Assembly (NCBI RefSeq): GCF_963924675.1
Contig: NC_089220.1
Span: forward strand, 81,471,168 to 81,535,167
Direction of reading: 5' to 3'
DNA: 64,000 nucleotides
DNA from: Phocoena phocoena
Taxonomy: Eukaryota; Chordata; Mammalia; Artiodactyla; Phocoenidae
Shown here: positions 1 through 10,435 of the stretch, piece by piece
Position numbering within the stretch: position 1 is the first letter of the stretch
How the letters are laid out: each line of letters opens with the position of its first letter
Made by a program: the position numbers and the translations under genes
Notes under the pieces: model-generated
The model's input: the letters and a program-made list of their open reading frames with translations, nothing else
Database searches by the model: none
Told to the model about the DNA's origin: nothing

Positions 1-675
1 TATTTCTCTAGTCATCAAATTTCAGACATTTACAAAGGCCCATTCCTTGACCTTTTCCTCCTTCGATTCTCAAATTTTGCAAGACTTTGTTTACTTTTTG
101 GATTGTTAAGGTCTCTAAGTATATTTTCATAAGAACACATTATGTTATTATTTAAGGATTAAAAGGAGTTTTAGGAGGCCAATATCTAGAACAAACTTAA
201 GAAAAGAAAAAGAGTTCCTCTTATACCAGTATATATCAAATGCAATGTATCAAATGCAGTGAGAACCATCTAGGCTGGTTATGGTATCGGAATTCCATTG
301 GGAAATAAATATAGAATTATGAGTATGCTGCTGAATGCTTAGTGATTAATCATTCCCATACAAATGGATATCTCATGAAGTTGAAGACATAATGCTTCTA
401 GGAGGCTTCTAAGAAACATTCACTAAACATCTATTTTGTGCAAGGCACTGTAGGATTCAAAGACAAAGAAGACATAGATTGTGTTTTCTAACCACTCTTT
501 CACCCACAGCCTGGGTTTTTTTGTTTGTTTGTTTTGTTTCTTTTTGTCATTGTTTTGTTTTTGCTGTTTTTTGGTTTTTTTTTTTTTAAGGTAGCCAAAA
601 GAATAAAAAGACCTTTCCAGAAAAAGGAAAAAGAGGGGCGCTAGTAGGGACAAATCTATCAAGTGTCATGTGAAC
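1..675. other. unique AT-rich sequence, no gene seen
   Basis: No recognisable repeat or coding exon. A T-rich low-complexity tract (about 516-589, mixed TTTG units and a T run) is the only structure. Open frames here read through that tract as lysine-rich peptides and are not credible. Confidence 0.5.
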
Positions 676-690
676 AAAAGCATTACTTTT

Positions 691-1083
691 TTTATATAGC
701 TTTTATTTTTTTATATACTTATTTAATTTATATATGTTCTTACTATTTTTGGCTGCATCAGGTCTTCGCTGTGGGATCTTCGTTGAGGCATGTGGGATCT
801 TTCATTGCGACGAGGGCTCTTCGTTGTGGCCCTTGGGCTTCTCTCTAGTTGTGGCGTGCAGATTTTCTCTCTCTAGTTGTGGCTCGTGGGATCCAGAGTG
901 CATGGGCTCTGTAGTTTGTGGCACGCAGCCTCTCCAGTTGAGGCGTGCAGGCTCAGTAGTTGTGGCACATGGGCTTAGTTGCCCTGTGGCATGTGGGATC
1001 TTAGTTCCCTGACGAGGGATCGAACCCGTGTCCCCTGCATTGGAAGGCAGATTCTTTACCACTGGACCATCAGATAAGTCCCC
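691..1083 (-). mobile_element. CHR-type SINE, long form, diverged
   Basis: Read on the minus strand it starts GGGGACTTATC and carries the tRNA-like head (B-box region GGGTTCGATCCC near 1017-1029), then the long body with repeated GTTGTGGC-type units and an A/T-rich tail to about 691. The flanks are an imperfect 15-bp target duplication: aaaagcattactttt at 676-690 and agaagcattactttt at 1084-1098 (14 of 15 match). Many substitutions against the other long copies make it one of the older SINEs here. Confidence 0.9.
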
Positions 1084-1098
1084 AGAAGCATTACTTTT

Positions 1099-1801
1099 GA
1101 ATAGCTTGATGAGCAAGGATTTTTCAAGAGATAAAGACAAAACTTGAAAAGATTGAACGGTTGTTCCTACTGGTCAATCCTGGCATACTATAATCCAAAG
1201 GAAGGAATGATGAGTTTAGCTGCCAAGATAGTGACATTTTTAGCCCCTGACACTTAGTAAAAAGACGAACAATAACTCAATCACATTTGGTTCTTTTTAT
1301 CTCAAAATTCTACCCCAAAACTATTCCAAGAAACCAAAAGGTAACTTTACCTAGGTAGTTCTGTAAACTCACTGAGGAAAGAAACCACGCCCTGAGGTCC
1401 TTTTGGTGCCACTGGATTAATGGGAGTCTCTAGATTACTATGCCCTGTTACCCAAATGTCAAGTTGAAATGATTTTGAGACTTGTGTTTCCCTGAGTTAA
1501 ACTCCAGTAAGCATAGAGCCTAGGAACTCTAATTATAGTAGTTTTTATTGAAATACAAACAAGGTAGAGTTTTTAAACTTCCAATAAAAGTGTTAATTCA
1601 CATGTCTAGAACATTGAAGCCCTCTCTAGAAAACAGACTGCCTATCTCAGAAAAGGTATTTTACTCTCTGAAAGTGCTCAGCTCACCTGTTCCATTGAGG
1701 ACAAATCAACATTATAAAGTCAGCAGGATTGACAGTCAGGACTATTTATTTTGGATGAACAGAAGGCAGGTATCAGGTATTTCACCATCTGGAAGTAACT
1801 T
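1099..1801. other. unique sequence, no gene seen
   Basis: AT-rich, no recognised repeat. The start of a 219-codon open frame (1548-2207) lies here, but the frame continues unbroken through the hAT element that follows and has no recognisable domain. Confidence 0.5.
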
Positions 1802-1809
1802 GTCTAGAG

Positions 1810-2025
1810 CAGGATTGGTACACTACAGGCCCTGGGCCAAATCCAGCTTCCCACCTGCTTTTCTAAATAAAGTATTATTGGAAACCAGCCACACTCATTC
1901 ATTTATGTATTATCTCTGGCTGCTTTTGTGCTATGATGAGTTGGGTAACTGCAGCAGAGACCATATGCCTCAAAAACCTAAATATTTACTGTCTGGCTCT
2001 TTGCAGAAAAGGTTTGCTGACCCTG
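1810..2025 (+). mobile_element. hAT-type non-autonomous DNA transposon (MER20-like)
   Basis: The 216-bp element has matching ends, CAGGATTGG... at the left and ...GCTGACCCTG at the right. Internally it has the familiar segments 'gggccaaatccag', 'ataaagtattattgga', 'cagagaccatatg' and 'atttactgtctggc'. It is flanked by an 8-bp duplication, gtctagag (1802-1809) and gtctaaag (2026-2033), one mismatch, as expected for hAT transposition. MER20 is my best recollection of the family; the class is more certain than the name. No transposase is encoded. Confidence 0.8.
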
Positions 2026-2033
2026 GTCTAAAG

Positions 2034-3491
2034 GAGTGTGAAGGCCTATGTCTATTTGAAATATTACATAAACAATTACACAATCTTTTTAACCTGTGGC
2101 TCAAGAGTATCTGTACCTTTACCCAAAAGAAGAAAAACAATGCAAAACTTAGTCCAATAAACAGTTGTTTCTTAAACTTTTTAATTGTCTGTTCATGTCA
2201 GCTGTAGTTAAAAACTGGTAACTCCTTTTCTAACACACTTCAAAAATTCCTCCAAATCACTCCTTAAAAAGCATGGTTAGCCTTCCTGTACCACTCTAGA
2301 ATTTGAAGAGCCTGATCTACTACTATATATACATATTTTGGTCAAAGTGGTTTCTTCCCACTCTTACTGTTCAGTTCTACTTTTCAACATTTCTCCTTCT
2401 ATATGAGCGTTTTCCCTCTGAACAATAGATAATATCTCAGCCCACTTAGCTATTATTTCTATCCTTGGATTCCTCTCAGTATATTTGGGTTGGGTTTTTT
2501 CCTAGTGTGTCTCTGGAAATGTGCTTTTCTATATTTATTCTGTACATGACTGGTTCAGTGTGTTTCATTTTACTTCCTTCCTAGAAACTATTTTGTTAAC
2601 AGTGTTTATTTTTTCCTCCCATCCTTTATCCTGTTGTGGTTATTTTCAAGGTGCTACTGATTCCCTGACACCCGAACTGCAAGATAAAGTATGTCAGATC
2701 TATTTCTCACAAGGCTTGGCCAAAGGTCACAGGAATCTTTGCTTTTCTTAAGATATTTTCCCTGAAAAATCTGCCTTCTTATGAGTGGTGCTTTCTTACT
2801 AGATTCAAACTACATGTTTTACTGAACATCTAATTAGGTTACTTTTCTTACATTTTTTTTGGAAATATGTATGGGTATGTGTTGTTATACCAATAAAAAT
2901 TCCAAGGGATGAAAAAAAGCAGCAAACCCACTTTATATTAAATCATCTAAGTTAAGTGTTATCATGTGCCATTATATGCTAATCAAAATGAAACAACCAT
3001 CTTTTCTTTAAGATGGAAAATATGGGCTGGACAATGTTCATTTAATGTGCATCCACGAACAGCTGAACAATTGTGCCAAGAGAACATTGATTAATTATTT
3101 GATGTCAGCCTGTTCCAAGGTTGTCATTACTAGTGACAGATCACAAGTTTCCATAATCAAAGCTGCCCTTTTCAACATTTTTTTTCTGATTTAAATGAAA
3201 GCATCAGAGACTTGCTGGTTATACTGATGGCAAGTTGGAAGGGATACCTAATAGGGAAATAAGCACTATGCTGAAGTAAACAAGATGAAATTAACAATGA
3301 TAAATGTAAAATTCTATCTTTTAAGTTTTACAGAATCAATTGTTTAGTATCCTGTTAGGAATTTATGTTTGTGCATTAACTCATGCCAACAAATGTGTCA
3401 CAACAGTGCAACTATCTAAGCCAAAATTTTAACTGGGTTTAAAAAATTAAAAAGGGATCTTTGTGTTCATCAATATTCTGACATTCCTATT
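2034..3491. other. unique sequence, no gene seen
   Basis: AT-rich non-repetitive DNA up to the target duplication of the next SINE. Short open frames have no recognisable product and I saw no splice-site-bounded conserved frame. Confidence 0.5.
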
Positions 3492-3509
3492 AAGATTAGT
3501 TGTATTCTG

Positions 3510-3717
3510 GGCTTCCCTGGTGGCGCAGTGGTTGAGAGTCCGCCTGCTGATGTAGGGGACACGGGTTCGTTCCCCGGTCCGGGAAGATCCCACATGCCGC
3601 GGAGCGGCTGGGCCAGTGAGCCATGGCTGCTGAGCCTGCGCGTCCGCAGCCTGTGCTCCGCAACGGGAGAGGCCACAACAGTGAGAGGCCCGCGTACCAC
3701 AAAAAAAAAAAAAAAAA
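3510..3717 (+). mobile_element. CHR-2-type SINE, short form, intact ends
   Basis: Near-consensus short CHR copy beginning GGCTTCCCTGGTGGCGCAG, with A box (tggcgcagtgg) and B-box region (gggttcgttcc), ending ...GCCCGCGTACCAC followed by about 20 A. A perfect 18-bp target duplication, aagattagttgtattctg, lies at 3492-3509 and 3718-3735. The perfect duplication and low divergence mark a relatively young insertion. Confidence 0.97.
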
Positions 3718-3735
3718 AAGATTAGTTGTATTCTG

Positions 3736-5524
3736 TAATAGAGCAATTCACAAATGTTCCCCTCCCTACTCCTCACTTCTTCTTCTGTCTCTCTCTCTCT
3801 GGGCAAGTGAAAGAAATGCATTTTTCTGTCCTATTGAATTCAGTCCTCATATGATTTGCTTTGGCAAAAAAAAAAAAAAATGTAAGCAGAAATAAGGTAT
3901 GTCCCTTACTTATGCCAAGAGGGCAAGCCTCAGGCAGAAGATCTAGTATGAGTTTTACCATGTGTTCATTTCCTTCTGCCACTGTGACCAGCAACCTGTG
4001 AATAGTGGCTGCCCTATCTGCCTGGGTGCCAGAGCAAGGATGACAGTGACAACATGGAGTTCCCAGCCAATCCAAAATGGCCATGTGGAATGAGCCACTG
4101 AGATTTCAGAATTGTTGGTTATAGAATCATAACCTAGCCTATTTTCTATTAGCACAGTTGAGACCACTTCTGGAATATTATGTTCTCATGCTTTAAATCC
4201 AGAGGCTGATGTCTAAAATGATAAAAAAGACTCCCTTGCGGAAGAAAAATTGGCTTACTGGAAAACACTTCAAAAAGCAGATATAAGTGAAAGTTTGAGT
4301 TTATTCAGTGGAGTAGATTTGCAACAAAATGTCTCTCCAAAAATGAAATGGACTGGCTTATCAAGCGTGATAACCGTGCTAAACAACAGAAGTGTTTAAA
4401 GAGTAACTAAATGGCCAGAGATCTATGGAAAAAACAAAAGCTTTAGTTTAGCTAAACTTCTAATGTCCCCAGATATTCTGAGATTATAAAACTGAAACAG
4501 ATCTAACAATACTCATGTCACATTTCCAAGGCTGAAAAACTCATTCCCTACAGCCTTATAATATACTGGATGGAAATAAGTACATATATAATTATTTCTT
4601 CTTAATAATCATTGCCAATAGCTCTCCCAATGGCTTTCAGAAACCTTGCCTTTCCCACATTAGGGAAAATCCCCAAATAATAGCTTTCAAGCACTGGATG
4701 GTTTTTATTGATTTATAGCTCCCTGCTGAGAGATATTTTTACAAAAATTTCTATCGCCTCCAAGGTTTTAGGAATGATGGCTTTGGTTTTGTCTCTGACA
4801 GATCCTGTAATTTGAAATTAAATACTGTACTTATTTGCTAAAGTCTCTTAGGTAATGAAGTTTCTTATTTCGGAGATTAGTAATAGTCTTAGAAAAAACT
4901 TGTCTGCCTCCTGATAAGGAAGCCTAGGGAATGCCCCCACATAGACCTTGAAACATCCTCCTGGTTTTCAAAATGAAAATTCTTGTGCTGATATAATTTC
5001 AACTTACCTCCTCCAATGCACTTCAGAAAGATGAACAATCCCAGCTTCTTTACATCCTCTAAGATTTTGATAGCAAAAAAGTGTTGGGAGACTGCATGAT
5101 TTTTACACCACAATTTATGTTACGAATATTAGGTTCATTGAAAGCGTTAAGACAGAAATATTTAATATTTTGCTAAATCTGTCACTTGTATTGGCATAAT
5201 TCCATTTACTTTACAATATCCTATTTGCTTCTGGTATTTAACAATACTCTATAACTACTAAAAACAATAAAAGAAAACTACTGCAAAATTAATAGAAGTC
5301 TAAACTCTTTGTACTCTCTGCAATATCCTAGGATCATTTGTAAGATAAATTGCCCAAACACTTCATCTCAGTTTTCTCTTCATATGAAAATATCTCAAGT
5401 ATCAAAGATTGATAATCTTTTCTGGAAGCAAGCAAAAGCCCCACAAGGAGCCAAGTGGAGTATAGGTCTATTTAAGGAAGCAGGAGGAAATAGACCTTAG
5501 ATGTGGCCAGATTGACAAAGGTCA
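3736..5524. other. unique sequence with short simple repeats
   Basis: Contains a short CT-rich stretch (about 3779-3801) and an A run (3867-3880). The rest is unique AT-rich DNA with no repeat family or exon that I recognise. Confidence 0.5.
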
Positions 5525-5735
5525 TCACTAAAGCAATACAGGGCAAAGGTTAAGAACTAGACTCTATAATCAGGCTGACCTGGGTTTGCATCTGTGCTCC
5601 CTCATTACTAGCTATGTCAGCTTAGGCAAGTCATTTAACCTCTCTAAATGTCAGGTTCCTTATCTATAAGGTAGAGATAATAATAAGGTAGAGAGTTATC
5701 CTGTGAGTGAACTAAGACAATACATTAATCATCTC
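5525..5735 (+). mobile_element. MIR SINE (ancient)
   Basis: Diverged but clear MIR core: 'gcaaaggttaagaactag', 'gggtttgcatctgtgctcc', 'ggcaagtcatttaacctctc', then 'ttccttatctataaggtagagataataa'. MIRs are CORE-SINEs shared by all placental mammals, so this copy predates the cetacean lineage. Confidence 0.85.
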
Positions 5736-5744
5736 AGTGTCTCA

Positions 5745-6245
5745 TAGTAACTGTATCAATTACTTATTGTTGTATAGCAAGTCACTCCAAGACTTAGTGG
5801 ATTAAAGTTTGTTTGTTTGCTTATGATTCTGTGGATTGGCAGTTTGGGCTGGACTCACCTGGGTAGTTTTTTTCTCTCCATAGAGCAATGGCTGGGCTCA
5901 TTCATGCATTTACATCAGTTGACATGTTGGCTGGGGCTGGCTGGTCCTGGATGGCCTCACTCACATGTCTAGAGACTTAGGTGGGTTAATTGGAAAGGCC
6001 AGGATGGCTGGGATGGTCTGTCTCCTAGTGCTGTCTCCCTCCATATGGTATTGCATCCTAAAGGAGATTAGCCCAGGCTTGTTCACCAGCAGCAGTATTC
6101 CAAGAGGGTAAGGCTCAGTGCATAAGTGCTTTATCAAGCCTCTTCTTGCATCATGTTTGCTGATGTCCTTTTGGGCAAAGCAAGTCACACTGTCAACTTC
6201 AGAGTCATTGTAGGAGTGTACTGTACAAGTTGTAGATACCAAGAT
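5745..6245. mobile_element. old unclassified interspersed repeat
   Basis: Begins 'attacttattgttgtatagcaa' and continues with 'tctgtggattggcag', 'gctgggctcattcatg', 'tggcctcactcacatg' and 'gtattccaagagg'. This follows the order of an old mammalian repeat that I recognise by pattern but cannot name. No open frame or terminal repeat survives. A minus-strand frame at 5961-6242 lies wholly inside it and is not a gene. Confidence 0.55.
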
Positions 6246-6327
6246 TCATAACTCATTGGGTGCTATTCCTTTTTAAATGCTGAAAAAAATTAGTAAACTA
6301 CTTTAACTTAGTAAATGATAGCTATCT

Positions 6328-6352
6328 TCATCATCATCATCACCATCACCAT
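6328..6352 (+). repeat. short (TCA)n/(CCATCA)n microsatellite
   Basis: Five TCA units followed by CACCATCACCAT. Short and interrupted, so probably of low polymorphism. Confidence 0.85.
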
Positions 6353-6424
6353 CTATTCAGGATGTATGAGTTATCTTTGAAGAAACAGAGTTTGAGATTT
6401 CCAAGTTCAGCAACTTGGCAATCA

Positions 6425-6565
6425 GACACACAATCCACAAGTGTTTATTGAGCACATATGTACATCTGCTTCTTTCCTTGAGGCTGGGGATACAGCAGTC
6501 ACCAAGGCCCTGCCCTCAAGGAATGTACGATATAGTGGGCAGAAAAGAAAACTGGAGAAAGAATG
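6425..6565 (+). mobile_element. old interspersed repeat fragment
   Basis: Shows the widespread pattern 'gtgtttattgagcacatatgt', 'ggctggggatacagcagtca' and 'ccctgccctcaaggaatgta'. These match an old mammalian repeat whose formal name I cannot give with certainty. No coding content. Confidence 0.55.
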
Positions 6566-7615
6566 GTAAACATATGGAATGCTCAGGAAAAATGGACAAT
6601 ATTAGAATATTAGGGCTTTCATACTGGACTTTTGGTCCTACTGAGAAATGTTCCCTATCAAATACTTCCTGAGGAAACTGCTGGTCTTAGCCAGGAGTAA
6701 AGGAGATAGAAGATAGCACAGTGCATGATAACCTGTGTTCAGTAAGCCCTGACCACATCAGTGATCCATTTTACTCCTTTAGGGAACTTAATCCCCTTTA
6801 GCCTGGCATATGCCTTTAATTTGGTATTTAAATAGAGAATCCCATTCTTAGGTTAGATAGGGGTTCGGAAGAAATATCCATGCTCCGGTCTAGAACAATA
6901 TAAGGGGATTAGCTCATAAAGCAATGAGATCAGATTCAGTATTCTTTGAAACTCCACCTAGGCAATGTCATGAAATAAAGGATTAGAAGTCCATGGCCCT
7001 AAAATTCAGTGTGTCTTTGGACCATCACCCTGGAGTAAGTAGATTATCTGATTTAGAAGTAGTCTGAGAATCCCTGGAAATTATAAGGCTATCCAAGGAC
7101 CAACTTGTCATCTTAAGGGATTAAACCCACAGACTCAGCGCAATGAAGAGGCTTTAGCAGTGTGCCAGGTATCAGGAGGAGACAACAGAGCAGCAGGACC
7201 CCAGGATTCATTGATTATGTATAGGACTCTGACTGGAAGTGGAGAAGCAAAATTTCCAACAAATAATTTACTATTAATGTTAAAATTGGGGAGAAACATG
7301 GGATTAAATACAAAAAGGAAGGTCTAGCCTATACATAAAGGAATGAGATTGGAAGCTTACTGAAGCCGTGAGCCTTAGTCATTTCAGCTAACATTGACTG
7401 GGGACCTATTATGTGTCCAGCACATAATCCTGGCCTAGATTCTAGGAATATACAGAAGAATTGAATATGAATAGAATAGAGTCTTCAGGTGGACTGACCA
7501 ACCAAAGGAAATGATCAGAAGCAAAAGTTGGGTCAGTCAGGAATCAGAATATAGGAACTGGTTGGTGTCGTACCACGAAGTGTGTTTTCTTGGCATGGGG
7601 TGGAGTTAGTTCCTC
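6566..7615. other. unique sequence, no gene seen
   Basis: Non-repetitive by eye, about 40% GC, with no long open frame and no recognised motif. Confidence 0.5.
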
Positions 7616-7616
7616 C

Positions 7617-7830
7617 GTTTAAGCCTTCCTTGACCACAGGCAATTAGTCATTGGTTCCTCCATTCCTACAGTTCTCTGTTCTTACCTTTAATGTAGAATT
7701 TATCCTACCTCCTTATGTCAGGTTTTCCCTAGTTTATATCCCCACCTTCTAGCACAAGTTCTGGCACATAGCCGGCATCTAATAAGTGTGTTGTAATTAT
7801 AGGTTCGATAAAATAAATAAAAGAGTGAAG
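7617..7830 (+). mobile_element. L2 LINE 3' end
   Basis: Typical L2 3' terminal region in order: 'aagccttccttgaccac', 'ttatatccccaccttctag', 'cacaagttctggcacatag', then 'ctaataagtgtgttg' and an A/T-rich end. A 3' fragment only; the reverse transcriptase region is absent. Confidence 0.8.
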
Positions 7831-8981
7831 CAACCTGCCTTGTTTGAAGCCTTTCTTTAAGGCTACAGGCCTTGCCCTGCTGGATTAGAAAAGGCTGTAC
7901 TCAGAAACAGGTTTGCATTGAAGCGAAACACACCATGCACTCATCTTACAACATTCTCTTTCCATCTCTTCAATACATAACTTGATGTAACACTGCAGAA
8001 CTTCATGACTAAATTGATGACTATTCCAATTTAAATAATTTTGATTATCAAGGAACCTATGGGAAATAAATCTTTTAATTATAGTAACAGTTCATTTGTT
8101 TACCAGATGCTTTTTAAAGGCAATAGTAAAAAAGCATAGCTAAGAGAAAATAAAAGTTAAACATTTTGAGAAAATTAAAACACATTGAACCTCATCTTTC
8201 CATATGAGTGTTTTCATACCCACTTCAAGGATGGGATTTAGCTCTCGAGCACTTACATACACACACACACTGTGTTGCTTTAGTCTCATTAGCAGGTGCC
8301 TTTCAGCTACTTCCTTTTTCTAAAACAAGAAGCATTGAGTCAGTGATTTGGCCAGGGGGAAAGCTCCAAGCAATGACTATTAATAATGAAGACTTACTAA
8401 TGTTGGCAAAATCTATTTCCCCTTTAGAAAACAGAGAGAGTAAGCTACTGAAAGTTAGTATCACTCATGGAGGCAAAAAGATTAGGGAAAAACTACTTCT
8501 GGAAGTCTTGGTTTAGTTAAAATTTGGACCACATATTTTGGGACATGTCCCAGAGTTCTTTATGTTGACTACTAACAGAGGCAGTTTACATTTCAGGGTA
8601 AAAACTAACAAAAAATTAAAATATATTAAGTATTTCTATTGCCCAATTATTATGATAAGTTCTTGAATAAGTTATTATTCACCCCCCCCCCCCCCACCAA
8701 CAACCCTGAGAGTAAAGCTGGGAGTGGAGATATGGTCTTTCTGACTTAAAGGACATGTTCTTCTCTGTTACTTTATACTGTTGTCTACTGGAAAAAAAAA
8801 AAAAAGCACAACCTAATAGTTTAGAACTATATTTTATTCGGCAGACTTTCTGAGGACTTCAAGCCGGGTTGCAGTCTCTGAAATATCTCTGAGGGACTGC
8901 TCTGAAGAGGTAAGGGAGGAGCCAGGATATATAGGAGTTTTGCAACAAAGACCAGGTAGTCAGAACATCAAAAGATTAATT
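7831..8981. other. unique sequence with simple repeats
   Basis: Unique AT-rich DNA with a short CA run (about 8261-8272), a 14-base C homopolymer (listed separately) and an A run (about 8790-8804). No gene recognised. Confidence 0.5.
8682..8695 (+). repeat. 14-base poly(C) run
   Basis: An uninterrupted run of 14 C in otherwise AT-rich unique DNA. Long C homopolymers are much rarer than A/T runs in mammals and are prone to slippage and sequencing error. Confidence 0.9.
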
Positions 8982-8996
8982 AAAGAAAACCAGATA

Positions 8997-9208
8997 GGGC
9001 TTCCCTGGTGGCGCAGTGGTTGAGAGTCCGCCTGCCGATGCAGGGGACACGGGTTTGTGCCCCAGTCTGGGAAGATCCCGCATGCCGCGGAGCAGCTGGG
9101 CCCGTGAGCCATGGCCGCTGAGCCTGCGCATCTGGAGCCTGTGCTCCGCAACGGGAGAGGCCACAACAGTGAGAGACCCGCCTACCGCAAAAAAAAAAAA
9201 AGAAAAGA
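8997..9208 (+). mobile_element. CHR-2-type SINE, short form
   Basis: Begins GGGCTTCCCTGGTGGCGCAG and ends ...GCCTACCGC plus an A/AAAAG tail. A perfect 15-bp target duplication, aaagaaaaccagata, sits at 8982-8996 and 9209-9223. It has a handful of CpG-decay changes (for example cgcatctgg for cgcgtccgg), so it is a little older than the copy at 43.06 kb. Confidence 0.96.
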
Positions 9209-9223
9209 AAAGAAAACCAGATA

Positions 9224-10324
9224 TCTGAAGTTAAGGAATTTAATGCTTTTCTATGTATGAGAAGATGCAAGAGTCTGTACTGACTGAAATCACTCCTTTG
9301 GTATATACCCTAGCTATTTAGGGCCAGTATCCTGTTCTTTCACATCCTGAGTTCCCTCAGGGTGCACTGTCGGGCGGCTATAAGTGGTTTGATGGATGCA
9401 ACATCCTTTGATGACTGATATGGCAGGCAACATTTTTCATTCACACCATATTCAGCTGATATCCCTAATTCAGTATAAACGTAGTTGAACGATGGATGGA
9501 GTGTCTATTCAGAAGAACTGTGTTCCACAAATTTCTCATTTCCCTTGCCAAGAGAGGCAGAGAAAGATTGTCAGTTTCCCCAGATGTCCCAGCAATAGGA
9601 TTCAAGGTTTGGAACTGGATATCAGACAACCTATTACATATTTCCTCATTCTGCTTAAAATTTAAGGTGTTGGTTCATCTCTGAAAGACAAAGGCAGTTA
9701 AAGTATCTCACTGACAACCCATGTAGGCCAACCCACCACATTCACTTGAAATGAGAAGTGTGTGCAGTGTCTCAGGGTGACCCAGTTACGAGCAGTCTCA
9801 TTTAAAGCTATTAAGTGTGGTTTCTTTTTCAGTGAGGTCATCCTGTTTAATCCCTCCGGACTGAAAGAGCCTATAAAGCAGTCTCTCTAACAGCATATCT
9901 CAGTCCATTTCCTGGTGGACTAGAGGGTTCAACTATTTAAGAGTGCTCTCTTCAAGTGAGAAGAAGGAAGAGGTTGGTAGTGAGGATGGGGATGGGTAAG
10001 AAGAAGGCAAGCAGTGCAATGCCAGTCACATGGAGGAACTACTCCAAGGACTGCAAAAGACCACAGAAAGAGGTTGGGAGCATGCACAAGGAGGACGTGT
10101 GAAAAGTCCTCACCCACTTCCTCACCATTCAGTAAACCTTCCCCTGTTTGGAACCAACTGTACAAAAAGGAAGATACAGGAAGGACCACATTCGGAGTGT
10201 GTGTTCCTGTGTTCCACCACGGGAAAAACAAATAGCTATAACTGCCCGGTGCAATTTCATCCGGTTTGTAAAGCATCATAGGAAACAAGCATAAAATTAA
10301 AAGGCACATTTCTTATGAAGGATT
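9224..10324. other. unique sequence, no gene seen
   Basis: A minus-strand frame of 126 codons (9929-10309) overlaps plus-strand frames of similar length and shows no recognisable domain. Otherwise unique DNA. Confidence 0.5.
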
Positions 10325-10435
10325 TCTCCACTGAGAAGTTTCTGAATCAGAATCTTTGGGTGGAGTGTAGAGGGTATGACCAGCAACCTTTGTTTTAAAA
10401 GCCCTCAGGTAAAGTTAGAGAACCGTGGCTTATAG
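10325..10435 (+). mobile_element. MER5-type hAT fragment
   Basis: Partial match to the MER5 pattern: 'gtttctgaatcagaatctttgg', 'gtggagtgtagag' and 'gttagagaaccgtgg'. The left end is missing or too diverged to place. A non-coding DNA-transposon fossil. Confidence 0.5.

Noticed and set aside
1548..2207. Longest open frame in the window (219 codons, plus strand)
   Set aside because: It passes without interruption through a complete hAT element (1810-2025), shows no domain, and has no promoter or splice context. A chance frame.
9929..10309. 126-codon minus-strand frame with a hydrophobic start
   Set aside because: Plus-strand frames of similar length overlap it, no homologous family is recognised, and no second exon is seen.
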